This document shows, piece after piece, positions 20,985-31,690 of a stretch of DNA of 64,000 bases (position 1 is its first letter; each line of letters opens with the position of its first letter). The DNA is taken from the NCBI RefSeq assembly GCF_900098925.1, contig NZ_LT622359.1, forward strand, positions 341,414 through 405,413. The letters run 5' to 3'. The position numbers were made by a program, and so were the translations under genes. The notes under the pieces were generated by a model. The model saw only the letters and a program-made list of their open reading frames with translations. It ran no database searches and was not told the origin of the DNA. Origin of the DNA: Bacillus massiliglaciei (GTDB lineage: Bacteria > Bacillota > Bacilli > Bacillales > DSM-1321).

Positions 20985-21259
20985 AAACCATTCGTCCGCA
21001 GCGGCTGTCATTTCAGGCAGGCCGTGTTTTTTTCTGTCATAAATTTCTGTTTTACAAGGTGATAAGAAGCCTTTTCTTTCTGTTCCTATCAAAAAAATTA
21101 GGAGAGACGGCAGTCTATATTTGTTGCTGTTTCTTCCATGTATTGATATTCTAAAAGGGAAGTAATTGCGATACTTATACGAATGGTTTATCTCATTTCT
21201 GGGGATATCTAGTATGACTCGCTTTCTATGACCAACTTTACTATTAGGAGGAAACTTCA

Positions 21260-22117
21260 ATGCCTTTAGTTTCTATGAAGGATATGTTAAACAAAGCTTT
21301 AGAAGAGAAATATGCAGTAGGGCAATTTAATATCAATAATCTTGAATGGACCCAGGCGATTCTCGCTGCTTCTGAAGAAGAGAAATCTCCTGTCATTTTG
21401 GGTGTATCTGAAGGTGCTGCCCGTCACATGGGTGGATTCTATACAACAGTTATGATGGTTAAGGGCCTAATGAAGGATATGAACATCAGTGTTCCTGTAG
21501 CAATCCATTTGGACCACGGTTCCAGCTTTGAAAAATGTAAAGAAGCAATCGATGCAGGATTTACTTCTGTCATGATTGATGCTTCTCATCATCCGATTGA
21601 AGAAAACATTGAAACCACTAAACAGGTTGTAGCCTACGCACACGAACGCAATGTTTCTGTAGAAGCAGAAGTCGGTACAGTAGGCGGTCAGGAAGACGAT
21701 GTCGTTGCTGATGGCGTTATTTATGCTGATCCCCAAGAATGTGAGCAGTTAGTAAAAGAAACAAATGTGGACTGCTTCGCACCAGCACTTGGATCTGTTC
21801 ATGGTCCATATAAAGGTGAACCGAACTTAGGATACAAAGAGATGGAAGAAGTACGTGATTTAACAAAAAAACCATTGGTATTACACGGCGGAACAGGAAT
21901 TCCTACAAAAGATATCCAAAAGGCGATTTCTTTGGGAACTTCTAAAATCAATGTAAATACTGAAAATCAGATTGTCTTTACTCAAGCGGTGCGCGATGTA
22001 TTGAATGCGGATGCAAATGTTTATGATCCACGGAAATATATTGCTCCTGGACGTGAGGCAATCAAAAAAACTGTTATAGGCAAAATCCGTGAGTTTGGTT
22101 CAAACGGCAAGGCGTAA
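21260..22117 (+). CDS. fbaA: Class II fructose-1,6-bisphosphate aldolase FbaA
   Basis: Zinc-dependent aldolase that cleaves fructose 1,6-bisphosphate to dihydroxyacetone phosphate and glyceraldehyde 3-phosphate. The 285-aa protein contains the zinc and catalytic motifs HLDHGSSFE near residue 82, [10 protein letters not shown] near 134, [11 protein letters not shown] near 175 and LHGGTGIP near 208. The start is ATG after AGGAGGA. The 275 bp between spo0F and this gene hold a weak T-tailed hairpin near 20999-21040 and presumably the promoter, but no strong -35/-10 pair stood out. Confidence 0.97.
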   Translation: MPLVSMKDMLNKALEEKYAVGQFNINNLEWTQAILAASEEEKSPVILGVSEGAARHMGGFYTTVMMVKGLMKDMNISVPVAIHLDHGSSFEKCKEAIDAGFTSVMIDASHHPIEENIETTKQVVAYAHERNVSVEAEVGTVGGQEDDVVADGVIYADPQECEQLVKETNVDCFAPALGSVHGPYKGEPNLGYKEMEEVRDLTKKPLVLHGGTGIPTKDIQKAISLGTSKINVNTENQIVFTQAVRDVLNADANVYDPRKYIAPGREAIKKTVIGKIREFGSNGKA

Positions 22118-22145
22118 TTAACAAAACGGATAGCTGGAAATGGGC

Positions 22146-22223
22146 GGACCCTTCTTTTGTGCAAGTGCTTAAGGCGTACAGCCTGGGACTGCCCTGTTAA
22201 ATGGAAGGGTCCTTTCTCTTTTT
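22146..22223 (+). terminator. Branched terminator-like structure between fbaA and tal
   Basis: GGACCCTTC (22146-22154) pairs exactly with GAAGGGTCC (22204-22212) across a 49-nt insert that can form its own hairpin. A T-rich tail follows. Confidence 0.6.
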
Positions 22224-22258
22224 ACAGACACACATACTACATATGGAGGATGACAAAT

Positions 22259-22909
22259 ATGAAATTCTTTATTGATACAGCAAATATTGACGAGATCCGT
22301 GAGGCTCATGCATTAGGTATCTTGGCAGGCGTGACAACTAATCCATCCCTTGTTGCCAAAGAAAAGGGAGTATCCTTCCATGATCGTTTAAGAGAGATCA
22401 CAAGCTTAGTAAAGGATTCTGTATCTGCAGAAGTCATCTCTCTTGATTTTGAAGGCATGATGAAGGAAGCTGAAGAACTTACAGCCATCGCGCCTAACAT
22501 TACCATTAAAGTACCTATGACTCCGGATGGCCTGAAGGCCGTTGCTGCCCTTTCGGCAAAAGGAGTCAAAACAAATGTGACACTTATCTTTAATGCCAAT
22601 CAGGCTTTATTGGCTGCGAGAGCAGGAGCGGCTTATGTATCTCCATTTTTAGGACGTCTGGATGATATTGGTCAAAATGGTCTGCAATTAGTTTCTGATA
22701 TAGCAGATATCTTTGCCATTCATGATATCCAAACTGAAATTATTGCTGCATCGATCCGCCATCCAATGCATATTACAGAAGCGGCGCTAAAAGGTGCGCA
22801 TATTGCTACAGTTCCTTACAAAGTAATCTTGAGCCTGTTCAAGCATCCTCTGACTGATAAAGGCATCGAGGCATTTATTAATGATTGGAATAACAGAACG
22901 GAAGCTTAA
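22259..22909 (+). CDS. tal: Transaldolase / fructose-6-phosphate aldolase family protein (YwjH)
   Basis: Schiff-base aldolase of the small transaldolase subfamily, 216 aa, decameric in known relatives. It carries [11 protein letters not shown] at the N-terminus, [14 protein letters not shown] near residue 24, the catalytic lysine in [12 protein letters not shown] near 84 and [11 protein letters not shown] near 130. It may act as transaldolase in the pentose phosphate pathway, as the Bacillus enzyme is reported to do, or as fructose-6-phosphate aldolase; sequence length alone does not decide. The ATG 22259 follows TGGAGGAT; upstream in-frame extension lacks support. Confidence 0.9.
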   Translation: MKFFIDTANIDEIREAHALGILAGVTTNPSLVAKEKGVSFHDRLREITSLVKDSVSAEVISLDFEGMMKEAEELTAIAPNITIKVPMTPDGLKAVAALSAKGVKTNVTLIFNANQALLAARAGAAYVSPFLGRLDDIGQNGLQLVSDIADIFAIHDIQTEIIAASIRHPMHITEAALKGAHIATVPYKVILSLFKHPLTDKGIEAFINDWNNRTEA

Positions 22910-22947
22910 TCCCATTCTGTTTTCTGAACTTAGCGTGTAATTTCTTC

Positions 22948-22990
22948 CGTTCCGTCTCTTGGCTGTTTTTAGAGGCGGAACGATTTTATG
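22948..22990 (+). terminator. tal terminator
   Basis: CGTTCCGTCTC (22948-22958) pairs with GAGGCGGAACG (22972-22982, one G-U), followed by ATTTTATG. Confidence 0.7.
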
Positions 22991-23169
22991 AATTCTCCTC
23001 TACTTCTTTCATTCATATTTTTCTGTTAAATTTAACATTTTTTTACATAAAATAGAGTTTTTTGTGTAAACTAAAACAAGAAATTGAAAGCTGTCGAAAT
23101 ATGTGGATTGTTTATGGAAAAAAATGACTGTTATTCTTCTTGAGTGCTTAGCTTAGAAGGGAGTTTATT

Positions 23170-24453
23170 ATGGAAAAACTTAAAATTGCCGGCGGATATC
23201 CTTTAAAAGGGAACATCCGAGTAAGCGGGGCAAAGAATAGTGCGGTTGCTCTTATCCCTGCCACAATATTAGCTGATTCGCCAGTGACGATCGAAGGATT
23301 GCCGGATATTTCTGATGTACGCATGCTCAAAGCTTTAATGGAGGAAATTGGCGGCGATGTATCTTTTAACGATGGAGAGATGATCGTAGATCCAAGCCGG
23401 ATGGTTTCTATGCCTTTGCCGAGCGGACGTGTCAAAAAGCTGCGCGCTTCTTACTATTTAATGGGAGCCATGCTTGGAAAATTCAAGAAAGCTGTTATTG
23501 GCCTTCCGGGCGGCTGTCATTTAGGGCCGCGGCCGATTGATCAGCACATTAAAGGATTTGAGGCTTTAGGAGCCCATGTGACCAATGAACAGGGGGCCAT
23601 CTACCTTCGCGCCGATGAATTGCGCGGGGCTCGGATTTACTTAGATGTCGTCAGCGTGGGGGCTACCATAAATATCATGCTGGCTGCTGTTCTTGCTAAA
23701 GGCAGGACTATTATCGAAAACGCTGCCAAAGAGCCGGAAATCATTGATGTGGCGACATTATTAAACAACATGGGAGCTAAAATCAAAGGAGCCGGTACAG
23801 ATATCATTCGAATTGAAGGCGTAGAGAATCTGAATGGCTGCCGGCACACTATCATTCCGGACAGAATTGAAGCGGGGACTTTTATGATTCTGGCCGCTGC
23901 GGCAGGCGAAGGAATCGTCATCGACAATGTCATTCCGCAGCACCTGGAATCCGTCACTGCTAAGCTTAGGGAGATGGGTGTCCATGTGGAGACAAGCGAC
24001 GACCAGATTTTCGTTGCTCCGGGCAAAGAGTATAAGGCTATAGATATAAAGACATTGGTATACCCTGGATTCGCAACGGATCTTCAGCAGCCTTTCACTT
24101 CGCTGCTTACCAAGGCTGAAGGGACAAGTGTTGTGACAGATACAATTTACGGAGCCCGATTTAAACATATTGATGAGCTGAGAAGAATGAACGCCAAGAT
24201 TAAAGTCGAAGGCCGGGCTGCTATTATCAATGGGCCGGTTACGCTGCAAGGGGCAAAAGTCAAGGCAAGTGACCTTCGGGCCGGAGCGGCATTAGTAATT
24301 GCCGGCCTTATGGCTGAAGGAATTACTGAGGTGACAGGTCTTGAGCATATTGACCGCGGTTACAGTCATCTTGTTGAAAAGCTTTCAGGTTTAGGCGCTA
24401 CAATCTGGCGGGAAGAAATGACCAAGGATGAGGTAGAACAATTGAAAAATTGA
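23170..24453 (+). CDS. murAB: UDP-N-acetylglucosamine 1-carboxyvinyltransferase MurAB (MurZ)
   Basis: Catalyses the first committed step of peptidoglycan synthesis, the enolpyruvyl transfer from PEP to UDP-GlcNAc. The 427-aa protein has [14 protein letters not shown] at the N-terminus and the reactive-cysteine loop [14 protein letters not shown] near residue 117 (fosfomycin target), with the two inside-out alpha/beta domains of the family. It is the secondary MurA of bacilli and a paralogue of the enzyme at 56431. AGAAGGGAG precedes the ATG. Confidence 0.95.
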   Translation: MEKLKIAGGYPLKGNIRVSGAKNSAVALIPATILADSPVTIEGLPDISDVRMLKALMEEIGGDVSFNDGEMIVDPSRMVSMPLPSGRVKKLRASYYLMGAMLGKFKKAVIGLPGGCHLGPRPIDQHIKGFEALGAHVTNEQGAIYLRADELRGARIYLDVVSVGATINIMLAAVLAKGRTIIENAAKEPEIIDVATLLNNMGAKIKGAGTDIIRIEGVENLNGCRHTIIPDRIEAGTFMILAAAAGEGIVIDNVIPQHLESVTAKLREMGVHVETSDDQIFVAPGKEYKAIDIKTLVYPGFATDLQQPFTSLLTKAEGTSVVTDTIYGARFKHIDELRRMNAKIKVEGRAAIINGPVTLQGAKVKASDLRAGAALVIAGLMAEGITEVTGLEHIDRGYSHLVEKLSGLGATIWREEMTKDEVEQLKN

Positions 24454-24555
24454 CCGTTTCCTTGCTGTCTAATTGTGCTACAAGATATAGTATAATGTGT
24501 TATACTATTAATCGTAGATTAGAAAAAGCACGTTTGACACTGAGGAGGAGCCGAA

Positions 24556-25518
24556 ATGGAAAGAAGTTTATCAATGGAACTGGTCCGTGTAACAGAAGCT
24601 GCAGCCTTATCTTCAGCCCGCTGGATGGGAAGAGGAAAAAAAGATGAAGCGGATGACGCGGCAACAACAGCGATGAGGGATGTTTTTAATACCATTCCTA
24701 TGCAAGGAACAGTGGTAATCGGTGAAGGGGAAATGGATGAAGCGCCGATGCTTTATATAGGAGAAAAACTGGGTACCGGAATGGGACCGGCTGTAGATAT
24801 TGCTGTTGACCCGCTTGAAGGAACAAATATCGTCGCTTCTGGAGGCTGGAACGCGCTTGCCGTATTGGCGGTCGCTGACCAGGGAAATCTTCTTCATGCC
24901 CCCGATATGTATATGGAGAAGATTGCAGTAGGACCGGAGGCGGTCGGACAAATTGATATTCATGCATCTGTTCTGGACAACTTGAAGGCAGTGGCCAAAG
25001 CAAAGAATAAGGATATTCAGGATGTTGTGGCAACTGTTTTAAACCGTAAACGCCATGAGAAGATTATTCATGAATTACGTGAAGCGGGAGCCCGTATCAA
25101 GCTGATCAATGACGGAGATGTGGCAGGGGCCATCAATACGGCCTTTGACCAAACCGGTGTTGATATTCTTTTCGGCTCTGGCGGGGCTCCTGAAGGCGTT
25201 ATTTCAGCGGTTGCCTTAAAATGCCTTGGCGGAGAAATCCAAGGAAAGCTTCTGCCTCAAAATGAAACAGAAGTGGCACGCTGCGGAAAAATGGGAATTG
25301 ATCTGAACCGTGTGCTTCGCATGGAAGATTTAGTCCGCGGTGACGATGCAATTTTTGCTGCGACAGGCGTGACGGACGGAGAACTCCTGCGAGGGGTTCA
25401 GTTCAAAGGGAATTATGGTAAAACCCAATCTGTCGTTATGCGTGCCCAGTCCGGTACGGTACGGTTCATAGACGGACGGCATAGTTTAAAAATCAAACCT
25501 AATGGCATAATAGGTTAA
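24556..25518 (+). CDS. glpX: Class II fructose-1,6-bisphosphatase GlpX
   Basis: Hydrolyses fructose 1,6-bisphosphate to fructose 6-phosphate in gluconeogenesis. The 320-aa protein carries the metal and phosphate motifs of the lithium-sensitive GlpX superfamily: [11 protein letters not shown] near residue 56, DPLEGTN near 87, GDVAGAI near 187 and [12 protein letters not shown] near 208. It is encoded close to fbaA and tal, so the segment groups sugar-phosphate interconversions. TATAAT at 24493-24498 may be part of its promoter, but no convincing -35 was seen. GAGGAGG precedes the ATG. Confidence 0.95.
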   Translation: MERSLSMELVRVTEAAALSSARWMGRGKKDEADDAATTAMRDVFNTIPMQGTVVIGEGEMDEAPMLYIGEKLGTGMGPAVDIAVDPLEGTNIVASGGWNALAVLAVADQGNLLHAPDMYMEKIAVGPEAVGQIDIHASVLDNLKAVAKAKNKDIQDVVATVLNRKRHEKIIHELREAGARIKLINDGDVAGAINTAFDQTGVDILFGSGGAPEGVISAVALKCLGGEIQGKLLPQNETEVARCGKMGIDLNRVLRMEDLVRGDDAIFAATGVTDGELLRGVQFKGNYGKTQSVVMRAQSGTVRFIDGRHSLKIKPNGIIG

Positions 25519-25925
25519 GAGAGACAGGGGCATTCCATTCTTCTGTAAAACGAGCGGGCGGATTTTCCGTCCGCTTTCCCTCTCAAAAACTTTCAGTTGA
25601 ATAATTGAAATAAAGGAAGTACAATAAATCTTGTTTTAAGAAAAAAATAAAATCTGTTCTTCTTCTAACTTCACGAAGTCTTCCATCCATTTTCTTCAAT
25701 TTAAATACCCTTCTAAAGAAATGTTGCCGTTTAGGCAAGCTTTAGGTGAAGCCAGAGGCCTGGGCTAATTTTTACAGCAAATATATTCCGCTATACGGCC
25801 TTTTATTTTCGGCGGATGTATAGCATGTTCGCCGTGTGGAAAGCAGGTGTGGTTTTTATATGGCCATGCCTTAGACTGCTTGTCCATCGGTTGAGGATGT
25901 TAATTATATAAAGTGTGGTGTCATA
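25519..25925 (+). other. glpX-rho intergenic region with long rho leader
   Basis: This 407-bp gap holds a glpX terminator-like hairpin (GCGGGCGG/CCGTCCGC near 25554-25576, poor T tail) and T/C-rich unstructured sequence. A stem GCTATAC/GTATAGC near 25790-25826 precedes rho. Rho transcripts are autoregulated in other bacteria, so this leader may serve that purpose. No ORF is supported. Confidence 0.5.
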
Positions 25926-27203
25926 ATGAATTTAACGATTTCCAATTTAGAAAACATGAAACTGAAAGACTTATATGAGCACGCACGCCAATATAAAGTT
26001 TCCTATTACAGCAAGCTTTCAAAAAAGGAACTTATTTTTGCGATCTTAAAGGCTCAGGCAGAACAGGACGGGCTTCTTTTCATGGAAGGAGTACTTGAAA
26101 TCATCCCATCAGAAGGGTTTGGCTTCCTTCGTCCGATTAACTATTCTCCAAGCTCGGAGGATATTTATATTTCAGCTTCACAAATCCGAAGATTCGACCT
26201 CAGAAATGGGGACAAGGTATCTGGAAAAGTCCGTCCTCCAAAGGAAAATGAACGGTATTATGGCTTGCTTCATGTGGAAGCGGTTAATGGAGATAACCCG
26301 GAAAGCGCAAAGGAACGGGTTCATTTCCCTGGATTGACGCCTTTGTATCCAGACCGCCAGATCAGGCTGGAGACAACGCCGAAAAACCTGTCTACACGGA
26401 TTATGGATGTTCTTGCCCCGGTTGGTTTCGGACAGCGTGGACTGATTGTAGCCCCTCCAAAAGCCGGTAAAACCATGCTGATTAAGGAAATTGCGAATGC
26501 AATTACAACAAATCATCCTGAAGCTGAACTGATCGTTCTCCTTATTGATGAGCGTCCGGAAGAAGTGACGGATATTGAGCGTTCTGTAGCAGGTGATGTC
26601 GTCAGCTCGACGTTTGATGAAGTGCCGGAAAATCATATTAAAGTAGCGGAGCTTGTTTTAGAACGGGCTATGAGGCTTGTGGAACATAAGCGCGACGTCA
26701 TTATTCTGATGGACAGCATTACCCGTTTGGCGAGGGCTTACAATCTTGTCATTCCTCCGAGCGGAAGAACTCTTTCCGGAGGTATCGATCCGGCTGCATT
26801 TCACAGGCCGAAGCGTTTCTTCGGAGCAGCCCGTAATATTGAAGAAGGGGGCAGCCTGACCATTTTGGCAACAGCCCTCGTTGATACTGGTTCCCGCATG
26901 GATGATGTCATTTATGAGGAATTTAAAGGAACCGGCAATATGGAACTGCATCTGGATCGTCAGCTGGCTGAAAGAAGAATCTTCCCAGCTATCGATATCA
27001 GGCGTTCCGGAACAAGGAAAGAAGAACTGCTGATTCCGAAAGAACATTTAGATAAACTATGGGCGATTCGGAAAACAATGTCTGACACGCCTGATTTTGT
27101 AGAGAAATTTTTGCGCCGCTTAAGGCAAACTAAGGGTAATGAAGAATTTTTCAGTAAACTGGATGAGGAAATGAAAAAAGGAGCGGCAGTCAAGCGTTCC
27201 TAA
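25926..27203 (+). CDS. rho: Transcription termination factor Rho
   Basis: Hexameric RNA-dependent ATPase and translocase that terminates transcription. The 425-aa protein has an N-terminal SAP-like Rho-N region ([16 protein letters not shown]), the cold-shock RNA-binding domain with GFGFLRP near residue 60, Walker [11 protein letters not shown] near 180, Walker [11 protein letters not shown] near 262, and the Q and R loops ([12 protein letters not shown] near 284). Short GTGGTG is the only Shine-Dalgarno-like sequence before the ATG, so translation initiation may be weak. Confidence 0.97.
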   Translation: MNLTISNLENMKLKDLYEHARQYKVSYYSKLSKKELIFAILKAQAEQDGLLFMEGVLEIIPSEGFGFLRPINYSPSSEDIYISASQIRRFDLRNGDKVSGKVRPPKENERYYGLLHVEAVNGDNPESAKERVHFPGLTPLYPDRQIRLETTPKNLSTRIMDVLAPVGFGQRGLIVAPPKAGKTMLIKEIANAITTNHPEAELIVLLIDERPEEVTDIERSVAGDVVSSTFDEVPENHIKVAELVLERAMRLVEHKRDVIILMDSITRLARAYNLVIPPSGRTLSGGIDPAAFHRPKRFFGAARNIEEGGSLTILATALVDTGSRMDDVIYEEFKGTGNMELHLDRQLAERRIFPAIDIRRSGTRKEELLIPKEHLDKLWAIRKTMSDTPDFVEKFLRRLRQTKGNEEFFSKLDEEMKKGAAVKRS

Positions 27204-27222
27204 GATTGTTCCAAAACAAAGG

Positions 27223-27251
27223 TTGCACAAGCTGAGTGAAGTTGATATAAT
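27223..27251 (+). promoter_or_regulatory. Sigma-A promoter of rpmE
   Basis: TTGCAC (27223-27228), a 17-bp spacer and TATAAT (27246-27251), about 100 bp before rpmE. The leader of about 95 nt could host ribosomal-protein feedback, but no structure was established. Confidence 0.8.
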
Positions 27252-27353
27252 GAACCCATGTGTTTTTACAATAATTGAGAGGGTCCATTGCGGCCTTATC
27301 TTGAAGTATATAACTCTGTTTCGAATGATTCAGGGCAGAAGGAGCTGAAAAGA

Positions 27354-27554
27354 ATGAAAACTGGAATTCATCCAAATTACAAACTTGCAAAAGTAACTTG
27401 TTCTTGTGGTAACACTTTTGAAACTGGTTCAGTAAAAGAAGATATCAGAGTGGAAACTTGTTCAGAATGCCACCCATTCTATACTGGCCGTCAAAAATTC
27501 GCTGAAGCTGGCGGACGTGTTGACCGTTTCAATAAAAAATATAACCTTAAATAA
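27354..27554 (+). CDS. rpmE: Ribosomal protein L31 RpmE (zinc form)
   Basis: Large-subunit ribosomal protein of 66 aa. It keeps the cysteines of the zinc-binding C+ form (CSCG near residue 16 and [10 protein letters not shown] near 36), unlike the zinc-free YtiA/RpmE2 type. The start is the ATG with AAGGAG 8-9 bp upstream ([10 protein letters not shown]). Longer readings from TTG codons upstream are not supported. It has its own promoter and terminator between rho and tdk. Confidence 0.96.
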   Translation: MKTGIHPNYKLAKVTCSCGNTFETGSVKEDIRVETCSECHPFYTGRQKFAEAGGRVDRFNKKYNLK

Positions 27555-27631
27555 GGTTCAGCAGAGGGAAATTCCTCTCGGGTTGCCGATATGTGCACCG
27601 TTAGTGAATTACACTTTGTACATGCAGGAAG

Positions 27632-27662
27632 CAGGCAAGCACCTTTACTTGCCTGTTTTTTC
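27632..27662 (+). terminator. rpmE terminator
   Basis: CAGGCAAG (27632-27639) pairs with CTTGCCTG (27648-27655), followed by T6. Confidence 0.85.
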
Positions 27663-27755
27663 TTTTGCAGATACCTCTTTTGAAGGAATAGATAACCGGG
27701 ATCCTGAATGAACCGAAGAAACAGGATCGTAAGGTGGAAGGGAGTCATCGTTTCG

Positions 27756-28361
27756 ATGTATGAGATGAAACAATCAGGCTGGATTGAATTAATTTGCGGC
27801 AGTATGTTTTCTGGAAAATCAGAGGAATTAATCAAAAGGGTCAGCCGGGCGAAGTTTGCTAAGCAAAACATTGCGGTTTTTAAACCGGTTATTGATAATC
27901 GCTATGCGGAAGAGGCTGTTGTGTCCCATAATGGAACATCAGTGATGGCAAAGCCGATTGCGCATTCCACTGAGATTTTTAAATATCTTCAGGAAGATCT
28001 TAATATTATTGCGATCGATGAAGTCCAATTTTTCGATGAAGAAATTGTGGATGTTGCCCAGCATCTTGCGGACAGCGGTTATCGGGTTATCCTTGCGGGT
28101 TTGGATCAAGATTTCCGCGGAGAGCCATTTGGCCCGATGCCTGATTTATTAGCTCTTTCGGAGTCGGTGACTAAGCTTCAGGCTGTTTGTTCTGTTTGCG
28201 GTTCTGCAGCAAGCAGGACACAAAGATTGATAAATGATCAGCCTGCTTCGTATGATGATCCCGTTATCCTTGTTGGTGCATCTGAATCATATGAACCGAG
28301 ATGCCGTCATCATCATGAGGTGCCAGGCAGACAAAAGGCGCTTATAAAAGAGAAAATGTAG
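27756..28361 (+). CDS. tdk: Thymidine kinase Tdk
   Basis: Type II thymidine kinase that phosphorylates thymidine (salvage). The 201-aa protein has the P-loop [12 protein letters not shown] near residue 12, the metal site DEVQFFD near 88, the lasso-region zinc cysteines CSVCG near 145, and a C-terminal RCRHHHEV. I choose ATG 27756 ([12 protein letters not shown]) because it matches the family start and follows GGAAGGGAG. The ORF can be read from 27708 but that adds an unconserved basic segment. Confidence 0.95.
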   Translation: MYEMKQSGWIELICGSMFSGKSEELIKRVSRAKFAKQNIAVFKPVIDNRYAEEAVVSHNGTSVMAKPIAHSTEIFKYLQEDLNIIAIDEVQFFDEEIVDVAQHLADSGYRVILAGLDQDFRGEPFGPMPDLLALSESVTKLQAVCSVCGSAASRTQRLINDQPASYDDPVILVGASESYEPRCRHHHEVPGRQKALIKEKM

Positions 28362-28412
28362 CAGACTGCTGATCAGCTGCCTTGACACAGTTTGAGATAC
28401 CATATGATTACT

Positions 28413-28444
28413 CTGCTTGCCATCGGATGGCAGGCAGTTTTTTA
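28413..28444 (+). terminator. tdk terminator
   Basis: CTGCTTGCCA pairs with TGGCAGGCAG (one G-U), positions 28413-28437, then T6. Confidence 0.85.
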
Positions 28445-28542
28445 TTTCCCATCCAACGGAGGGAGGGAAGACGGACCTCTTTCAAAAGGCTGCTTGGATA
28501 AATGGAGTAATGTTCCCCGAGGTGACAGCAGCTCCGTGCCTT

Positions 28543-28572
28543 TTGACGATGTTTATTGACCTATACTATAAT
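28543..28572 (+). promoter_or_regulatory. Sigma-A promoter of prfA
   Basis: TTGACG (28543-28548), an 18-bp spacer and TATAAT (28567-28572), about 65 bp before prfA. Confidence 0.75.
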
Positions 28573-28638
28573 AAATGTAATTGTGAAAAGCTGGATTTCC
28601 CCCTGTTTTGAAGGGGAATAAATTATGAGGTGAATAAC

Positions 28639-29709
28639 GTGTTTGATCGACTGCAGGCAGTAGAAGATAGATATGAAAGATTGAATGAACTATTAAGCGA
28701 TCCGGAAGTAATTAATGATTCAAAAAAGTTAAGGGAATATTCCAAGGAACAATCAGGGATCCAGGAAACGGTCATGGCCTATAAGGAATATAAAGAAACG
28801 AAAGAGCAATATCAAGACGCTAAAGCGATGCTGGATGAGAAATTGGACAGTGATATGCGTGAGATGGTTAAGGAAGAGATGAATGAACTGGCAGCAGCCA
28901 TGGAAGCGTTAGAGGAAAAACTGAGAATTCTTCTGATTCCTAAAGACCCAAATGATGATAAGAACGTGATCATGGAAATCAGAGGGGCTGCAGGCGGAGA
29001 TGAGGCAGCGCTATTTGCCGGAAGCCTTTACAGGATGTACAGCCGATTTGCAGAGGTGCAAGGATGGAAAACGGAAGTTATTGAAGCGAGCCCGACAGGT
29101 CTTGGCGGATATAAAGAAATTATCTTCATAATCAATGGAAATGGCGCTTATTCCAAATTGAAATTTGAAAATGGCGCCCACCGTGTTCAGCGGGTTCCTG
29201 AAACCGAATCGGGCGGCCGTATTCATACTTCGACTGCTACGGTGGCAGTTCTGCCTGAAGCAGAAGAGGTGGAAATCGAAATCCATGACAAGGATATCCG
29301 AGTCGATACGTTTGCTTCCAGCGGACCTGGCGGACAAAGTGTCAATACGACTATGTCAGCTGTCCGGCTGACTCACCTTCCGACCAATACAGTCGTTTCC
29401 TGTCAGGATGAAAAATCGCAGATCAAGAATAAGGAAAAGGCGATGAAAGTATTGCGCGCCCGGGTATATGATAAGATTAACCGGGAAGTTCAGGCGGAAT
29501 ATGATCAAAACAGGAAGCTGGCTGTAGGTACTGGCGACCGTTCTGAGCGAATTCGCACGTATAATTTTCCGCAAAACCGTGTAACAGATCATCGGATCGG
29601 ACTTACCATTCAGAAGCTTGATCAGATTATGGAAGGCAAACTGGATGAAGTGATTGATGCACTGATCCTAGAAGACCAATCTTCACGATTGGAGCATGCG
29701 GATGAGTGA
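28639..29709 (+). CDS. prfA: Peptide chain release factor 1 PrfA
   Basis: Recognises UAA and UAG stop codons and triggers peptide release. The 356-aa protein carries the universal GGQ motif in [14 protein letters not shown] near residue 225 and a PxT-type anticodon loop just upstream of it ([16 protein letters not shown]). GTG 28639 gives [12 protein letters not shown], in line with the family; GTG 28630 adds three residues and overlaps the ribosome binding site. Its end overlaps prmC, which encodes the methylase for the GGQ glutamine, so the two are coupled. Confidence 0.96.
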   Translation: MFDRLQAVEDRYERLNELLSDPEVINDSKKLREYSKEQSGIQETVMAYKEYKETKEQYQDAKAMLDEKLDSDMREMVKEEMNELAAAMEALEEKLRILLIPKDPNDDKNVIMEIRGAAGGDEAALFAGSLYRMYSRFAEVQGWKTEVIEASPTGLGGYKEIIFIINGNGAYSKLKFENGAHRVQRVPETESGGRIHTSTATVAVLPEAEEVEIEIHDKDIRVDTFASSGPGGQSVNTTMSAVRLTHLPTNTVVSCQDEKSQIKNKEKAMKVLRARVYDKINREVQAEYDQNRKLAVGTGDRSERIRTYNFPQNRVTDHRIGLTIQKLDQIMEGKLDEVIDALILEDQSSRLEHADE

Positions 29710-30565
29710 GAAAAAAATATATGAAGCCCTGAATTGGGCTTCTTCTTTTTTAAAGGAGCGCGGAAGAGAGGCTAATGCCGGTGAAATTCTTCTGCAGTCT
29801 ATCCTGGGACTGACCCGTTCCCAATTATTAGCCAGCCTTCAGGATGCAGTGCCTGCCGGCCGTCTGAGTGAATTTGAAGAGGCAGTCTGTATGCATGGAG
29901 AAGGACGGCCGGTACAGTATATTACTGGGAAAGAAGAGTTTTACGGAAGGACGTTTCTGGTAAATGAAGAGGTGCTTATTCCCCGTCCGGAAACCGAGGA
30001 ATTGATCTATCATACTCTGAATAAGATAAAAGGCGTGTTTGGGGAAGTGAAGAATCTTGAGTTGGTGGATGTAGGTACGGGAAGCGGCGCTATCGCCATC
30101 ACGATGAAGCTTGAAGCGCCGGACCTTCATGTAATGGCTACAGATATAGCGGAAACATCTCTTCAAGTAGCCCGGCATAATGCGGAAAACTTAAAAGCTG
30201 ATGTGACATTCGTACAAGGGGATTTGCTGCAGCCTTTACTGGACCGGCGGAAGCAGATTGATATTCTGCTATCCAACCCTCCCTATATTCCAGAGCGCGA
30301 CAAAGAGTGGATGTCGGAAGTGGTGACTGGCCATGAACCGCATCGGGCACTTTTTGCCGGCAAAGATGGATTGGCCTTTTACCGCCGTTTTATGGAACAG
30401 CTTCCGCTTGTTATGAAAGCGCCGGGACTGATAGGATTCGAATTCGGTTATGGACAGGGTGAAACAATTGCCGCGATGCTGAAAGAAACGTTTCCGGCTG
30501 CAGAGGTAGACGTCGAATATGATATTAATGGGAAAGACCGTATGGTTTTCGCCTTGCTTCGTTAA
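29702..30565 (+). CDS. prmC: Release factor glutamine methyltransferase PrmC
   Basis: SAM-dependent methyltransferase that N5-methylates the GGQ glutamine of release factors. The 287-aa protein has an N-terminal helical domain, the SAM loop [11 protein letters not shown] near residue 121 and the catalytic NPPY motif ([12 protein letters not shown] near 192). It overlaps prfA by 8 bp. I prefer ATG 29702 ([10 protein letters not shown]) with GGAG 8 bp upstream; ATG 29696 adds two residues. A terminator follows. Confidence 0.95.
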   Translation: MSEKKIYEALNWASSFLKERGREANAGEILLQSILGLTRSQLLASLQDAVPAGRLSEFEEAVCMHGEGRPVQYITGKEEFYGRTFLVNEEVLIPRPETEELIYHTLNKIKGVFGEVKNLELVDVGTGSGAIAITMKLEAPDLHVMATDIAETSLQVARHNAENLKADVTFVQGDLLQPLLDRRKQIDILLSNPPYIPERDKEWMSEVVTGHEPHRALFAGKDGLAFYRRFMEQLPLVMKAPGLIGFEFGYGQGETIAAMLKETFPAAEVDVEYDINGKDRMVFALLR

Positions 30566-30590
30566 TCCGCCTGTTTAGGCGGATTTTTTC
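30564..30590 (+). terminator. prfA-prmC terminator
   Basis: AATCCGCC (30564-30571) pairs with GGCGGATT (30578-30585), followed by T4. Confidence 0.85.
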
Positions 30591-30714
30591 GTCCCTAATG
30601 AGTGAAACATCGTGAAGGATTTGTCTTGGTCTCTTTTTTCGTTCTTCAAACAGGCTGATATGAGCGGAAACTCTCTGTTGTTCCATCGTGAAGATGATTT
30701 TTTTAAAAATGATA

Positions 30715-30743
30715 GTTTAAGATAAGGCAGACATGGCCAGACT
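30715..30743 (+). promoter_or_regulatory. Sigma-F promoter of spoIIR
   Basis: GTTTA (30715-30719), a 15-bp spacer and GGCCAGACT (30735-30743), which fits the sigma-F -10 pattern GGnnAnAnT exactly. It lies about 25 bp before spoIIR, a known forespore sigma-F gene. Confidence 0.75.
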
Positions 30744-30767
30744 GTCTGGTGTAAGGGGGAGAGGGTC

Positions 30768-31640
30768 ATGTTAAAACGAAAATATTCAGCTATTATCTAT
30801 CTATTAATTTTAACGATTGGAACAATTGCTAGTTTATATATACCGAAGACGGAAGCTGCTAAGACATCGGACGAGGTAATGGTCATACCGGATGAGGCGA
30901 TTCGATTAAGGATTTTGGCTAATAGTGACCATGAAGAGGATCAGGCAGTGAAGAGACTGATTCGTGATCGGGTAAATGAATCCATCACAGAGTGGGTCGC
31001 CGAATTAACATCGATTGAAGAGGCCAGAAACGTGATTCGGGGAAACCTGGATGAAGTGGAGCAGATTGCAAAAGAAGTGATGGAGGAAGAAGGACTGAAG
31101 CAGACTGTTTCGGTGAAATTCGGTCAGGCAGACTTTCCGACAAAGCTTTATGGACAATACTTATATCCTGCTGGAGATTATGAAGCAGTTATCATTACAT
31201 TAGGCGCAGGAGAAGGAGCAAATTGGTGGTGTGTCTTGTTCCCTCCATTATGTTTCTTGGATTTTTCGAATGGTACGGCTGTAAGCCAAAGTCCTGTGGA
31301 AGATCAGGGAAGTGCAGAGGAGACTGTTTCAAAAGAAAAAACGTCAGTTCCTGTGCAAGAGAGAGCAGAAAATGTTCCAGTGACTCAAGAAGAAACGGAA
31401 GAGCAGGCTGCCGTCAAAGCAGATGAACCAAAACAAACTGGTGAAGAGAAGCAGGAAAAACAAGAAAAAGAAGAAAGATCAGATCTGCAGCAGCCGGTGC
31501 AAGAAAAATCAGAACCGGAGCAAAGTGCAGGGGATGTGGATAAGCCGGCTAAAAATAGGACAACTGTGTATAACGGAGAAGAACCGCAGGAGATTGAAGT
31601 TAAATCTTTTTTTGGAGAGTTATTCACAAATCTATTTTAA
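30768..31640 (+). CDS. spoIIR: Stage II sporulation signalling protein SpoIIR with extended acidic tail
   Basis: Forespore protein exported to the intermembrane space, where it triggers SpoIIGA to process pro-sigma-E. The 290-aa product has an N-terminal signal/TM segment (residues about 7-26) and the conserved core with IRLRILANSDHEEDQAVKR near 43 and GANWWCVLFPPLCFLD near 150. B. subtilis SpoIIR is about 224 aa. The extra length is a Glu/Gln/Lys/Pro-rich low-complexity block from about 170 to 265, before a conserved-looking end (EVKSFFGELFTNLF). Confidence 0.93.
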   Translation: MLKRKYSAIIYLLILTIGTIASLYIPKTEAAKTSDEVMVIPDEAIRLRILANSDHEEDQAVKRLIRDRVNESITEWVAELTSIEEARNVIRGNLDEVEQIAKEVMEEEGLKQTVSVKFGQADFPTKLYGQYLYPAGDYEAVIITLGAGEGANWWCVLFPPLCFLDFSNGTAVSQSPVEDQGSAEETVSKEKTSVPVQERAENVPVTQEETEEQAAVKADEPKQTGEEKQEKQEKEERSDLQQPVQEKSEPEQSAGDVDKPAKNRTTVYNGEEPQEIEVKSFFGELFTNLF

Positions 31641-31653
31641 AAAGGTAAGAATT

Positions 31654-31690
31654 ACGCCATTTTTCAAAAAATGGCGTTAATTTATCCACT
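31654..31690 (+). terminator. spoIIR terminator-like hairpin
   Basis: ACGCCATTTTT (31654-31664) is complementary to AAAAATGGCGT (31667-31677). The following tract is T-poor, so efficiency is uncertain. Confidence 0.5.

Noticed and set aside
27517-27711. A 64-codon ORF between rpmE and tdk
   Set aside because: It includes the rpmE terminator and lacks a ribosome binding site or recognisable content.
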